Shown here piece by piece: positions 1-7,455 of a DNA stretch of 22,100 nucleotides. The translations under genes were made by a program, and so were the position numbers. The first letter of the stretch is position 1, and every line of letters starts with the position of its first letter. Origin of the DNA: RGIG6353 sp045531285 (GTDB lineage Bacteria; Bacillota; Clostridia; Oscillospirales; SIG627); contig JAZSDT010000174.1 in the NCBI GenBank assembly GCA_045531285.1, positions 1-22,100 on the forward strand, written 5' to 3'. A model generated the notes under the pieces. The model did no database searches and was not told where the DNA came from. It saw nothing but the letters and a program-made list of their open reading frames with translations.

Positions 1-13
1 TTTCCTAGCATAT

Positions 14-54
14 AAAAAAGGATGTTAAAAACTCTGCTTGAGTTTTTAACATCC
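14..54 (-). terminator. Intrinsic terminator of hom
   Basis: A perfect 15-bp inverted repeat (20-34 with 40-54, 5-base loop) is followed on the minus strand by a run of six T (plus-strand A14-A19). It lies 19 bases beyond the hom stop codon. The plus strand also has a short T run after the stem, so weak bidirectional use is possible. Confidence 0.9.
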
Positions 55-72
55 CTTTTCTCATTATAACAA

Positions 73-1299
73 CTAGAATATTCTGATTACGGAAACAGCC
101 TTAACTCCCTTATCAGCCATAGCGTCAAGCTTTGATTTTAGCTCTCCGTAAGGCATCTTTGTTGTTTCTATCGCTATCTCAGACGCATCGGCAGAAAGCA
201 CTTTGACATCCATCATAGACTCAACGGTATCCTTTGCTGTGCCGATATCGTTTGATGTAAATGCTACGTAATACTTATCCTCTACCTCGTCGGGAGTCAA
301 AAGAACTCCACCGGGAGTTTGGGCAGGATCGCACCACGAAACATTCCATCCGCCGTTATTTACTACGTCGATTATATCTGCAACCATTGCGGAAGCTGTG
401 GGTAGCATACCTGCACCCCTACCGCAAAGTGTCACTTCGCCTACTGCGTTACCGTTTACAGCTACAGCATTGAATACATCGTCAATACCTGCTATTACAC
501 GCTCTCTTGAAACTATAAATGGAGCAACCATAACGCTGAGTCTGTCCCCCACCTTTTTAGCTCTTCCAAGAAGCTTGATTGAACAGTCAAGCTTTTCTGC
601 AAGCGCAACGTCTTTATTTCTTATCGCAGTAATTCCTTCAGCGTAAACAGAAGTGGAATCCATTCCGTAACCAAACGCAATATCTGCAAGAATACAAATC
701 TTTCGGCAAGTATCTATACCATTAATATCGTCCGAAGGGTCACGCTCAGCATATCCCTTTTCCTGTGCAGCTGCAAGAGCCGATTCAAAGCTTTCGGAAT
801 ACTTATTCATCATAGTAAGTATGTAGTTGGTAGTACCGTTAAGAATACCGCAAACCGAATCAATCTCATTTGCCGCAAGACACTTTACAAGCGGTCTGAT
901 AACGGGAGTTCCACCTCCCACGCTAGCCTCAAACAAGTATCCTACACCGTTCTCACGTGCAGTAGCAAGGAGCTCATGTCCAAACTTTGCCACAACTTCT
1001 TTGTTTGACGTAATGACGCTCTTGCCTTTTTTCAAAGCTTCAAGAGAAAAATCGTATGCAGGATGAGCACCACCCATACATTCCACAACAACATTTACCT
1101 CAGGGTCATTCATAATAACGTCAATATCATGAACAACAAGATTCTGCCAAGGTGTATTTGGGAACTCTCGTTTATCAAAAATATATTTCACTGCAATGCT
1201 GTCGCCGATGCTGTTGGCAATTTTTTCATTATTCATCATAATAACTTCACCAACACCGGAGCCAACAACACCGAAGCCAAGTATAGCTACATTTATCAT
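73..1299 (-). CDS. hom: Homoserine dehydrogenase
   Basis: Reduces aspartate 4-semialdehyde to homoserine with NAD(P)H, the branch step towards threonine and methionine in the cytosol. The 408-residue protein opens with a Rossmann dinucleotide loop, GFGVVG at residues 8-13. The family signature follows in the middle (GYAERDPSDDINGID, then CRKICIL carrying the conserved lysine). Roughly the last 75 residues look like a short ACT-type regulatory domain, so feedback control by threonine is plausible but not shown. The ATG start is supported by GGAGG 8 bases upstream. It is a single-gene unit with its own promoter and terminator. Aspartate kinase, thrB and thrC are not next to it. Family assignment is secure; cofactor preference is not determined. 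Confidence 0.95.
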   Translation of the reverse strand: MINVAILGFGVVGSGVGEVIMMNNEKIANSIGDSIAVKYIFDKREFPNTPWQNLVVHDIDVIMNDPEVNVVVECMGGAHPAYDFSLEALKKGKSVITSNKEVVAKFGHELLATARENGVGYLFEASVGGGTPVIRPLVKCLAANEIDSVCGILNGTTNYILTMMNKYSESFESALAAAQEKGYAERDPSDDINGIDTCRKICILADIAFGYGMDSTSVYAEGITAIRNKDVALAEKLDCSIKLLGRAKKVGDRLSVMVAPFIVSRERVIAGIDDVFNAVAVNGNAVGEVTLCGRGAGMLPTASAMVADIIDVVNNGGWNVSWCDPAQTPGGVLLTPDEVEDKYYVAFTSNDIGTAKDTVESMMDVKVLSADASEIAIETTKMPYGELKSKLDAMADKGVKAVSVIRIF

Positions 1300-1329
1300 C
1301 TCTAATCCTCCATTGTAGATATTAGGTAT

Positions 1330-1358
1330 ATTTTATCATATAAGTTTCTATTTTTCAA
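1330..1358 (-). promoter_or_regulatory. Sigma-A promoter of hom
   Basis: On the minus strand TTGAAA (1358-1353) and TAAAAT (1335-1330) are separated by 17 bases, with TG one base before the -10 box (extended -10). The -10 box lies 30 bases upstream of the hom ATG. An 8-bp inverted repeat (1345-1352 with 1357-1364, 4-base loop) overlaps the -35 box. Confidence 0.75.
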
Positions 1359-1364
1359 TAGAAA

Positions 1365-1497
1365 AAATGCAAAAAAAGGCAATTAGTCACATTTATTTTC
1401 AAACAGTTCACTTTGTACATATTGCACAAATAAGGAAAGTCAACCAATCACCATATCCCTTTGTCAAGTATTGTGAAACATCAAGTCAAACTAGAAA
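1365..1497. other. Gene-free AT-rich stretch between hom promoter and repeats
   Basis: Together with the hom promoter, the repeat array and the rpmB terminator, this makes up the roughly 550-base gap between hom and rpmB. No open frame with a ribosome binding site, no strong hairpin and no convincing promoter was seen here. Confidence 0.5.
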
Positions 1498-1804
1498 ACG
1501 GAGAACCTCCGTAGGCAAAGCTCGCCTATCATAATGCTGACATTGTCCAAATAATACCTAACGGCGAGGTTGTAATTCCTTAGATATTTTCCATAATAAG
1601 ACGGAGAGCCTCCGTAGGCAAAGCTCGCCTATCATAACGCTGACCTTATCCAAATAATACCTAACGGCGAGGTTGTAATTCCTTAGATATTTTCCGTAAT
1701 AAGACGGAGAGCCTCCGTAGGCAAAGCTCGCCTATCATAATGCTGACATTGTCCAAATAATACCTAACGGCAATGTCGTAATAATCGAGGAATTTCCTAT
1801 ATAG
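1498..1804. repeat. Three tandem copies of a 103-bp structured non-coding repeat
   Basis: Copies begin at 1498, 1601 and 1704, an exact 103-base period. The first two differ at only a few positions. The third matches closely to about 1771, then diverges while keeping a recognisable tail to about 1804. Each copy begins with a hairpin (ACGGAG, three bases, CTCCGT), followed at once by TAGGC-7 bases-GCCTA. Copies 1 and 2 also carry CTCGCC and GGCGAG about 40 bases apart, which could form an alternative long-range stem. No convincing coding frame runs through it. The family is not recognised; it could be a small intergenic repeat amplified by slippage or unequal crossing over. Confidence 0.85.
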
Positions 1805-1805
1805 C

Positions 1806-1850
1806 AAAAAAATAGAGCCGTTCAACGAACGACTCTTACTTTTTTTGTTT
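1806..1850 (-). terminator. Intrinsic terminator of rpmB
   Basis: Stem AGAG-C-CGTTC (1814-1823) pairs with GAACG-A-CTCT (1827-1836), with one mismatch and a 3-base loop. On the minus strand it is followed by seven T (plus-strand A1806-A1812). It begins 12 bases after the rpmB stop. T-rich sequence on the plus-strand side means it could act in both directions. Confidence 0.85.
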
Positions 1851-2035
1851 TACGCTCTTGTTACAAGGTCAGAACGGAGGCAACGGGAGCAAACATACAT
1901 ACTCTTATGAGTGCCGTTTACAACTGCCTTTACCTTTCTGATATTGGGCTTCCAAGTGCGATTTGTCTTTCTGTTAGAGTGAGAAACCTTCAAACCGAAA
2001 GTTACGCTCTTACCGCAGATTTCACATTTTGCCAT
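1850..2035 (-). CDS. rpmB: 50S ribosomal protein L28
   Basis: Structural protein of the large ribosomal subunit. The 61-residue product MAKCEICGKS... is a full-length L28 and carries the zinc-ribbon form with cysteines at 4, 7, 49 and 52 (CEIC and CSRC). The basic middle section (SHSNRKTNRTWKPN) is typical of the family. The frame stays open 12 codons further upstream, but the ATG at 2035 is chosen because AGGAGGTG lies about 8 bases before it and because L28 proteins begin MAK/MSK. It lies downstream of ftsZ on the same strand but has its own promoter and a hairpin leader. The four-cysteine form implies zinc binding; many bacteria also keep a cysteine-free paralogue for zinc starvation, which is not visible here. 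Confidence 0.97.
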   Translation of the reverse strand: MAKCEICGKSVTFGLKVSHSNRKTNRTWKPNIRKVKAVVNGTHKSMYVCSRCLRSDLVTRA

Positions 2036-2059
2036 TTCGCAGACACCTCCTACCATGAA

Positions 2060-2077
2060 GCCGTTTTGCAAAACGGC
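2060..2077 (-). promoter_or_regulatory. Perfect palindrome in the rpmB leader
   Basis: GCCGTTTTGCAAAACGGC is a perfect 18-base palindrome between the predicted rpmB start of transcription (about 2095) and its ribosome binding site (2046-2050). In RNA it would fold to a short stem just upstream of the Shine-Dalgarno. No T run follows on the minus strand, so it is not a terminator. It may be a translational control element or a DNA operator; this is inference. Confidence 0.5.
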
Positions 2078-2101
2078 ATCCGTTTTTCATCAACATTCGC
2101 A

Positions 2102-2130
2102 ATTATAACACAAGTCTCAAATAAAATCAA
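2102..2130 (-). promoter_or_regulatory. Sigma-A promoter of rpmB
   Basis: On the minus strand TTGATT (2130-2125), a 17-base spacer, then TATAAT (2107-2102) with an extended TG (TGtTATAAT). It lies in the ftsZ-rpmB gap and predicts a leader of about 60 bases that contains the palindrome at 2060-2077. Confidence 0.8.
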
Positions 2131-2158
2131 GTGGTTATTACAAATTTGTTTATTTTTT

Positions 2159-3226
2159 TTACTTGTTTCCGCTGAGCATACGGATAAGATCATCCATATC
2201 TGTACCAAAGTCAGACTTTGAAGCACTGTCCTCGGACTCTTCTTCCTTGCTTTCAGCAGCAGTTTCCTTATTTCCTGAATCAAAACCTGTTGCAATAACA
2301 GTGATCTTGATCTCGTCTTCCAATGTATCGTCGAAAGTAGCACCCCAAATAAGGTTTGCATCGGGGTTAGCTTCAGCTCTGATCATATTAGCTGCGTGAT
2401 CGATTTCATCAAGTCCGATATCGGGAGATGCTGTAACGTTGAATATAATACCCTTTGCACCTGCAATAGTTGTCTCAAGAAGAGGACTGGAGATAGCTGT
2501 ACGTGCAGCAATCTCTGCCTTATCCTTACCCTTTCCGCTACCTACGCCCATATGAGCAAGTCCTGCGTTGGACATAATTGCGGTAACGTCTGCAAAGTCA
2601 AGGTTAAGTACACCGTCAACGTTGATAAGCTCTGAAATACTCTGAACACCTCTGCAAAGAACGCTGTCTGCAATTTCAAATGCGTTAGCAAGAGTGATTC
2701 TTGTTTCAGAAACCATCTTAAGTCTTTCGTTGGGGATAACAAGAAGTGCATCAACGTATTCGCTGAGCTCCTTGATACCTGCTTCAGCCTGCTCCATACG
2801 TCTGATACCTTCAAACGCGAAGGGCTTTGTTACTACGCCGACAGTAAGTATACCGCGGCTTCTTGCAGCCTTAGCAACAATGGGAGATGCACCGGTACCT
2901 GTACCGCCACCCATACCTGTTGTAACGAATACCATATCAGCGCCTTCGATAATCTTGTTGATCTCGTCAAGAGATTCTTCTGCTGCTTTCTTTCCTACCT
3001 CGGGGTTAGCACCTGCTCCTCTTCCCTTAGTAAGCTTTTCACCTATTATAAGCTTTGTAGGCGCACTTGAACGTCTGAGCGCCTGCTGGTCTGTATTGAT
3101 TGCAATGAAGTCAATACCGGTTGTTCCTGCCTTGATCATTCTGTTGACAGTGTTATTTCCGCCGCCGCCAACACCGATAACCTTAATATTTACAAGGCTC
3201 TCCATATTTTCCATTTCTAAAGGCAT
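2159..3226 (-). CDS. ftsZ: Cell division protein FtsZ
   Basis: Tubulin-like GTPase that polymerises into the Z ring at midcell and recruits the divisome. The 355-residue protein has the GTP-binding tubulin signature GGGTGTG at 106-112 and the catalytic T7 loop NLDFAD at 208-213. The globular core ends near residue 316, followed by a short acidic linker (about 317-341). The tail DMDDLIRMLSGNK lacks the usual IPxFLR-type peptide that binds FtsA, SepF or ZipA, although the acidic DD and following hydrophobic residues are kept. The ATG start is preceded by AGGAGG at about 9 bases. It closes the division cluster but has its own promoter in the 110-base gap after ftsQ. No ftsA is adjacent. Confidence 0.98.
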   Translation of the reverse strand: MPLEMENMESLVNIKVIGVGGGGNNTVNRMIKAGTTGIDFIAINTDQQALRRSSAPTKLIIGEKLTKGRGAGANPEVGKKAAEESLDEINKIIEGADMVFVTTGMGGGTGTGASPIVAKAARSRGILTVGVVTKPFAFEGIRRMEQAEAGIKELSEYVDALLVIPNERLKMVSETRITLANAFEIADSVLCRGVQSISELINVDGVLNLDFADVTAIMSNAGLAHMGVGSGKGKDKAEIAARTAISSPLLETTIAGAKGIIFNVTASPDIGLDEIDHAANMIRAEANPDANLIWGATFDDTLEDEIKITVIATGFDSGNKETAAESKEEESEDSASKSDFGTDMDDLIRMLSGNK

Positions 3227-3269
3227 TTTATTATCCTCCTAATTATTACACTTTATCATCGTACTATAC

Positions 3270-3298
3270 ATTGTAATATATTTTTCTGAGTTTTGCAA
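3270..3298 (-). promoter_or_regulatory. Sigma-A promoter of ftsZ
   Basis: On the minus strand TTGCAA (3298-3293), 17-base spacer, TACAAT (3275-3270). It lies in the ftsQ-ftsZ gap and would start transcription near 3263, giving a leader of about 37 bases. It would allow extra ftsZ expression independent of the long upstream operon. Confidence 0.7.
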
Positions 3299-3336
3299 GT
3301 TTTTTTTGAAAAAAACTTTATTTTTATACAAATTTA

Positions 3337-4137
3337 CTAATTAGCCACATTTCCTGTAAATTTCACCAACGCCTCGGAACCGTCGGAAATATCTATTATT
3401 CCCGTTGTGTCCTCCCATATTTTGTTGGATATCATATTTGAAAACAGCTTGACCTTCTTCTCTGCGTCTTCGAAAGTGCCGAATTTGATTTCAAAACGGT
3501 TGTCATACTTCATTCTTATATCAAATTTGTCCGTTATATCAAGCTGTGTTATCTTGTCACTGATACCAAAGCTATCAAGTTGTGACGTTATTGAGGTCAG
3601 TATTTCACCGATTTCATATTTATCAAACACAATGTCCTCACCGCACACGCATCTTTTTACGCCGTCGGCAATTAACTTTGTTCTGCTCTTTCCGTCATAA
3701 AAAGGATCGTTTGTCGTTTCCAATACCCTTCCCTCAGAGGATAAAATAAATACGTCCTCTCCGAGATTTATGTAAAGGGTTCCCTTGTTTTCCGTTATCA
3801 GTACCTCCAGGGTTGAAGGAAAACGTTTTTTGATCTCCAGCTTTTCTATGTATGGAAATTCATAAAGAAGTGAGCGCTTTGCCTTTCGCGTATCATACGT
3901 GATAAGGTTAGTTCCCGGCTTAATGTCCAAAAATTCGCTGACATCATCTGTTGTATAAGGAACGGCAGGCGAAATACCTTCCACTCTCACGTCCTTTATA
4001 TTGAACAGATTTTCAAAAGCGAGAACCAAAAAGAACACGGCAATTATAATTATAAAAAATATACTGAACCGCTTTTGCGTTTTAACTTTGCGTTTTGCGC
4101 TTTCCTGAATCTCAGTAAGCTTCTTACCGTCGGTCAT
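3337..4137 (-). CDS. ftsQ: Cell division protein FtsQ/DivIB
   Basis: Bitopic membrane protein of the divisome that acts with FtsL and its partner to control septal wall synthesis. The 266-residue protein has a basic cytoplasmic N-terminus, one transmembrane helix at about 24-45 (FFIIIIAVFFLVLAF), then an extracytoplasmic POTRA domain starting near residue 47 (FNIKDVRVEGI...) and a FtsQ/DivIB beta domain. The pattern YIEKLEIKKRFPSTLEVLI is typical of the family. Its ATG overlaps the murG stop by four bases (ATGA), with GGAG about 8 bases upstream inside murG, so translation is probably coupled to murG. murB, often located before this gene in Bacilli, is missing. Confidence 0.93.
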   Translation of the reverse strand: MTDGKKLTEIQESAKRKVKTQKRFSIFFIIIIAVFFLVLAFENLFNIKDVRVEGISPAVPYTTDDVSEFLDIKPGTNLITYDTRKAKRSLLYEFPYIEKLEIKKRFPSTLEVLITENKGTLYINLGEDVFILSSEGRVLETTNDPFYDGKSRTKLIADGVKRCVCGEDIVFDKYEIGEILTSITSQLDSFGISDKITQLDITDKFDIRMKYDNRFEIKFGTFEDAEKKVKLFSNMISNKIWEDTTGIIDISDGSEALVKFTGNVAN

Positions 4138-5258
4138 CGTTTATTCTCCAGAAGTGTTATTATCTCCCTGTAAATCTTATCCTCGGAATCGGTTATGGCA
4201 AGCTTCTTCATGCACTTGGACATTTCGCAAAGCCTATCATTATTAAACAGGAGCTCTTCTATTTTATCCGAAAGTACAGTCGGTGTCAAGTCTTTTTCTT
4301 CAATCAGTACAGCTCCGCCCGCATCGCTGACGACTTTAGCGTTTTTGTACTGGTGATTATTAGTTACGTTAGGCGAAGGAATAAGTATTGCGGGCTTACC
4401 CAAAATAGCCAGCTCTGCCAATGTTATGGCACCTGCTCTTGCAATAACCAGATCGGCAGCCGACATCTTTGACGGCATATCGTATATATACTCTGCCAGC
4501 TCAATACCTTCCGTATTGTTTAAGCCTCTTTTTTCTATTTCGTCCTTCCTTACTCCCCACTCATAAGAACCAACTCCGTGTGTGTGACGTATTCTGTCCT
4601 TGAATCTACCGCTCTCCACTATATCGAATATATTGTTGTTTATTACCTTTGCACCCAAGCTTCCGCCGTATGACAACAGGTACGGAGTATCACCTATACC
4701 AAGCTTTTCTCTTTCCTTTTCTTTTGACACACTGAAGATATCGGGATTTGTCGGATTACCTACAAGAACTATTTTATCTTTATTGCATTCAAGCTCCTGA
4801 CGGGATTCCTCAAAGCTTATCATTACCCTGTCCACTATTTTTGAAAGCATATTTGTTGTTACGCCGATAACGGCATTCTGCTCGTGAATAAGAGTTGGAA
4901 CTCCCAGGGAAGCCGCCGCCTTAAGCACAGGCCAGCTAACGTAACCTCCCGTACCTATAACTGCGTCGGGCTTGAACTCCTTTATAATCTTTTTAGCTTT
5001 TATGGGAGACGTCACTGCCATTATTGCAGTTCCTACGTTTTTTATTATATTCTTTGGAGCAAAGCTACGGGCAAAGCCTCTGACGTCCACGTGATATATA
5101 GGATATCCCGCTCTTGCCACAAGCTTATTTTCCATTCCCTTAGGTGTTCCCACAAAGGCGATAACCGCATCGGGACATTCTTTTTTTATTTTAGCGGCGA
5201 TAGCGAGGGCAGGGTTTATATGCCCTGCCGTCCCTCCGCCAGAGAGTAGTATTTTCAT
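4134..5258 (-). CDS. murG: UDP-N-acetylglucosamine transferase MurG
   Basis: Transfers GlcNAc from UDP-GlcNAc onto lipid I to make lipid II at the inner face of the membrane. The 374-residue GT-B enzyme shows the glycine-rich loop GGGTAGH at residues 7-13. The C-terminal UDP-GlcNAc site has ARAGAITLAELAILGKPAILIPSP followed by TNNHQ. Length is usual for the family. The ATG has an AAGGAT ribosome binding site and starts 5 bases after the ftsW stop, while its own stop overlaps the ftsQ start. The placement between ftsW and ftsQ is the classical cluster order. Confidence 0.97.
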   Translation of the reverse strand: MKILLSGGGTAGHINPALAIAAKIKKECPDAVIAFVGTPKGMENKLVARAGYPIYHVDVRGFARSFAPKNIIKNVGTAIMAVTSPIKAKKIIKEFKPDAVIGTGGYVSWPVLKAAASLGVPTLIHEQNAVIGVTTNMLSKIVDRVMISFEESRQELECNKDKIVLVGNPTNPDIFSVSKEKEREKLGIGDTPYLLSYGGSLGAKVINNNIFDIVESGRFKDRIRHTHGVGSYEWGVRKDEIEKRGLNNTEGIELAEYIYDMPSKMSAADLVIARAGAITLAELAILGKPAILIPSPNVTNNHQYKNAKVVSDAGGAVLIEEKDLTPTVLSDKIEELLFNNDRLCEMSKCMKKLAITDSEDKIYREIITLLENKR

Positions 5259-5263
5259 AAGTA

Positions 5264-6439
5264 CTATCCTTTCGGCGTGTAAGAATATTTTGATATATTT
5301 AAAACTATACCCATTTCAGCCATAAGAGTTATAAGCGACGTACCTCCGTAGCTAAAAAACGGTAACGAAATACCTGTACTCGGTAACGTATTTGTAACAA
5401 CGGCAATATTCAGCAATGCCTGTATAGCCACCTGAGATACTATGCCGATAACAACCAGTGAAGCGTATATACTGGGTGCTTTTTTTGCTATGTACATTCC
5501 TCGCCAGACGAGAGCTATAAAAAGTCCTATAACGATTACAGCGAAGACAAATCCCATTTCTTCACACAAAATGGCAAATATGTAATCGTTCTGCGGTTCG
5601 GGCAGATACAAATGCTTTTGCGTACTCTGTCCAAGTCCGACTCCCCAGAAACCGCCCGAGCCGATAGCAAGCAGGGATTGAAGGGGTTGCCATCCACCGT
5701 TTTGCGGATAGTTTTCGGGATGAAACCATACCTGCAGTCGTGCCATACCGTGTCCGGACATAAGTATTATAGCAGCTATAGCCGCCACGGCAATCGCGCC
5801 CAAGCCAATGAGCTGCTTCATAGGCACGTCGCCAAAATACATAAGTAAAAGAATGAGACAGGCTACAATAACAATACATGAAATATGGGGCTCTAACGCC
5901 AGTGTGACCGCCATATATCCGCCAACCATAAGATAGGGCAGCATCTGTACCAGATAGTGCTTTCCCGCATTTTTACCCGAGCTTATATGCTCTGAGAAAA
6001 AGAGTATTATCGCAAGCTTTGCAAATTCCGAAGGCTGTACGGTGAGCGGTCCCAGCTTAAACCATCTTGTCGCCTCGTTTACTTCATGTCCGAAAAACGG
6101 AACCAACGCCATTGCCAGCATACATATTACAAAGAACGGCATCTGCAGCTTTCGTATTATCAGATAATCGAAAACGTAGGCAACAAAGAGCATTGCCGCC
6201 GTTCCTATGGCAACCCATTTAATCTGGTCAAAAGCAAAATAATAACTGTCCTTGTAAACGGATTTGGCATATGCATAGCTTGAAGAAAAGACCATAACCG
6301 TGCCGATGGCAACCAAAAGCAAAACTATTATCAAAAAGGGACGGTCTATCCCTGCCTTGACTCTTATGATGTCCTGTGAGCGAGGTTGTTCAGATGTTCT
6401 AACAGCCGTTCTGCGCTGTGCAGTTTTAGATACCGGCAA
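5264..6439 (-). CDS. ftsW: Septal peptidoglycan polymerase FtsW (SEDS family)
   Basis: SEDS glycosyltransferase that polymerises lipid II at the septum together with a class B penicillin-binding protein. The protein of about 390 residues has a cytoplasmic N-terminus of about 35 residues, around ten hydrophobic segments, and the family motifs QPSEFAKLAI and GISLPFFSYGGTSLI. The start is uncertain. GGAGG at 6448-6452 leaves only 2 bases before an ATG at 6445, overlaps a GTG at 6448, and sits 8 bases before a TTG at 6439, which is used here. The gene follows mraY after a short gap where murD would usually lie. In spore-formers the paralogue SpoVE has the same motifs; the cluster context favours the division enzyme. 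Confidence 0.95.
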   Translation of the reverse strand: MPVSKTAQRRTAVRTSEQPRSQDIIRVKAGIDRPFLIIVLLLVAIGTVMVFSSSYAYAKSVYKDSYYFAFDQIKWVAIGTAAMLFVAYVFDYLIIRKLQMPFFVICMLAMALVPFFGHEVNEATRWFKLGPLTVQPSEFAKLAIILFFSEHISSGKNAGKHYLVQMLPYLMVGGYMAVTLALEPHISCIVIVACLILLLMYFGDVPMKQLIGLGAIAVAAIAAIILMSGHGMARLQVWFHPENYPQNGGWQPLQSLLAIGSGGFWGVGLGQSTQKHLYLPEPQNDYIFAILCEEMGFVFAVIVIGLFIALVWRGMYIAKKAPSIYASLVVIGIVSQVAIQALLNIAVVTNTLPSTGISLPFFSYGGTSLITLMAEMGIVLNISKYSYTPKG

Positions 6440-6457
6440 TACCATCACCTCCGAAAA

Positions 6458-7438
6458 TCATCTGAATGCAAAATATGCTAAAACGCACATAAGTGCAGTA
6501 AAAGCTGAAAAGATTCTTACTATTTTATGCTCCGACCAACCAATCATTTCAAAATGATGGTGTATAGGAGTCATCTTAAATACACGTTTGTGAAAGACTT
6601 TAAATGAAAATACCTGTATCATTACCGAAACAGATTCAATGATATACCAAAGCCCCGAAATAAAAATAATGAGAGGGCAATCGAAAATGTAAGCCAAACC
6701 CACAACAAATCCGCCGAGATACAGTGAGCCTGTGTCACCCATAAATATTCTTGCGGGGTTGATGTTGTAATACAAAAATCCTATCAAGCCGCCCGCTACC
6801 GCTCCAACCAGTGAGGAAAGTGCCATATTTCCGTTGGCAATGGAAAGAGCAGAAAACAAAACAGTAATAACAAGAGTAACGCTTCCTGCCAACCCGTCAA
6901 TTCCGTCTGTAAGATTAACACTGTTGACGGTAAACGCTATAAAAATAACACTCAATATGTAATAAAACACACCCAACTCAAGAACTGCATCTGTGAAGGG
7001 AAGCTTTAGAGCCGTATTGATATATCCGAAATACGCCATCAAGCCAATATACGCAGTCGCTACGACAAATTGCAATATAAGCTTTTGTCCGGCGCTAAGT
7101 CCTGCATTCTGCTTTTTTACAAACTTGGTATAATCATCAATAAATCCGATAACCCCAAACAAAGTCATCATACCCAACGTGATAAGAACAGACCAATCTC
7201 CGTCGGACAGTGCATGGTATGCCCCGAAAACCAGAGTAACTAAAGTAATGGCGACAATAAAGAAAATACCACCCATTGTAGGTGTGCCTTCCTTGGATTT
7301 GTGCCAACGAGGTCCTATATCAAGTATTACCTGTCCCATTTTTATACGCATTAAAAACGGAATAAACTTTTTTTCAAGAGCAAGTGTCAAGACTAAGCTC
7401 ACTGCAAGAGATATTGCAAAAATCATACCAACTGTCAT
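6458..7438 (-). CDS. mraY: Phospho-N-acetylmuramoyl-pentapeptide-transferase MraY
   Basis: Integral membrane enzyme that transfers phospho-MurNAc-pentapeptide from UDP to undecaprenyl phosphate, making lipid I. About 326 residues with around ten transmembrane segments. The diagnostic motifs are the aspartate pair IDDYTKF near residue 101, NSVNLTDGIDGLA near 172-185, and the histidine motif MTPIHHHFEMIGW near the C-terminus. Two in-frame ATGs lie six bases apart; the second (7438) is chosen because GGAG then sits 7 bases upstream, against 1 base for the first (7444). The gene follows murF closely and precedes ftsW, the usual murD position being empty. Confidence 0.96.
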   Translation of the reverse strand: MTVGMIFAISLAVSLVLTLALEKKFIPFLMRIKMGQVILDIGPRWHKSKEGTPTMGGIFFIVAITLVTLVFGAYHALSDGDWSVLITLGMMTLFGVIGFIDDYTKFVKKQNAGLSAGQKLILQFVVATAYIGLMAYFGYINTALKLPFTDAVLELGVFYYILSVIFIAFTVNSVNLTDGIDGLAGSVTLVITVLFSALSIANGNMALSSLVGAVAGGLIGFLYYNINPARIFMGDTGSLYLGGFVVGLAYIFDCPLIIFISGLWYIIESVSVMIQVFSFKVFHKRVFKMTPIHHHFEMIGWSEHKIVRIFSAFTALMCVLAYFAFR

Positions 7439-7455
7439 TGTCATTCTCCGATATT

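Noticed and set aside
1498..1804. Possible CRISPR array
   Set aside because: The units are 103 bp and follow each other directly with near-identical sequence throughout; there are no short repeats separated by unique spacers and no cas genes.
2036..2071. 12-codon upstream extension of rpmB
   Set aside because: It reads through the rpmB Shine-Dalgarno and leader palindrome; L28 homologues begin at the MAK start.
2162..2300. Frameshift or truncation of ftsZ as an explanation for the odd tail
   Set aside because: The core is intact, the linker is acidic as expected and the frame ends cleanly at TAA; the neighbouring frames show no canonical tail sequence.
2050..2361. 103-codon minus-strand frame overlapping the end of ftsZ and the rpmB leader
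   Set aside because: It overlaps ftsZ in another frame, has no ribosome site and covers the rpmB promoter.
2694..3242. 182-codon open frame on the plus strand opposite ftsZ
   Set aside because: It lies wholly antisense to a secure ftsZ and its product is low-complexity S/P/I/L sequence typical of a mirror frame.
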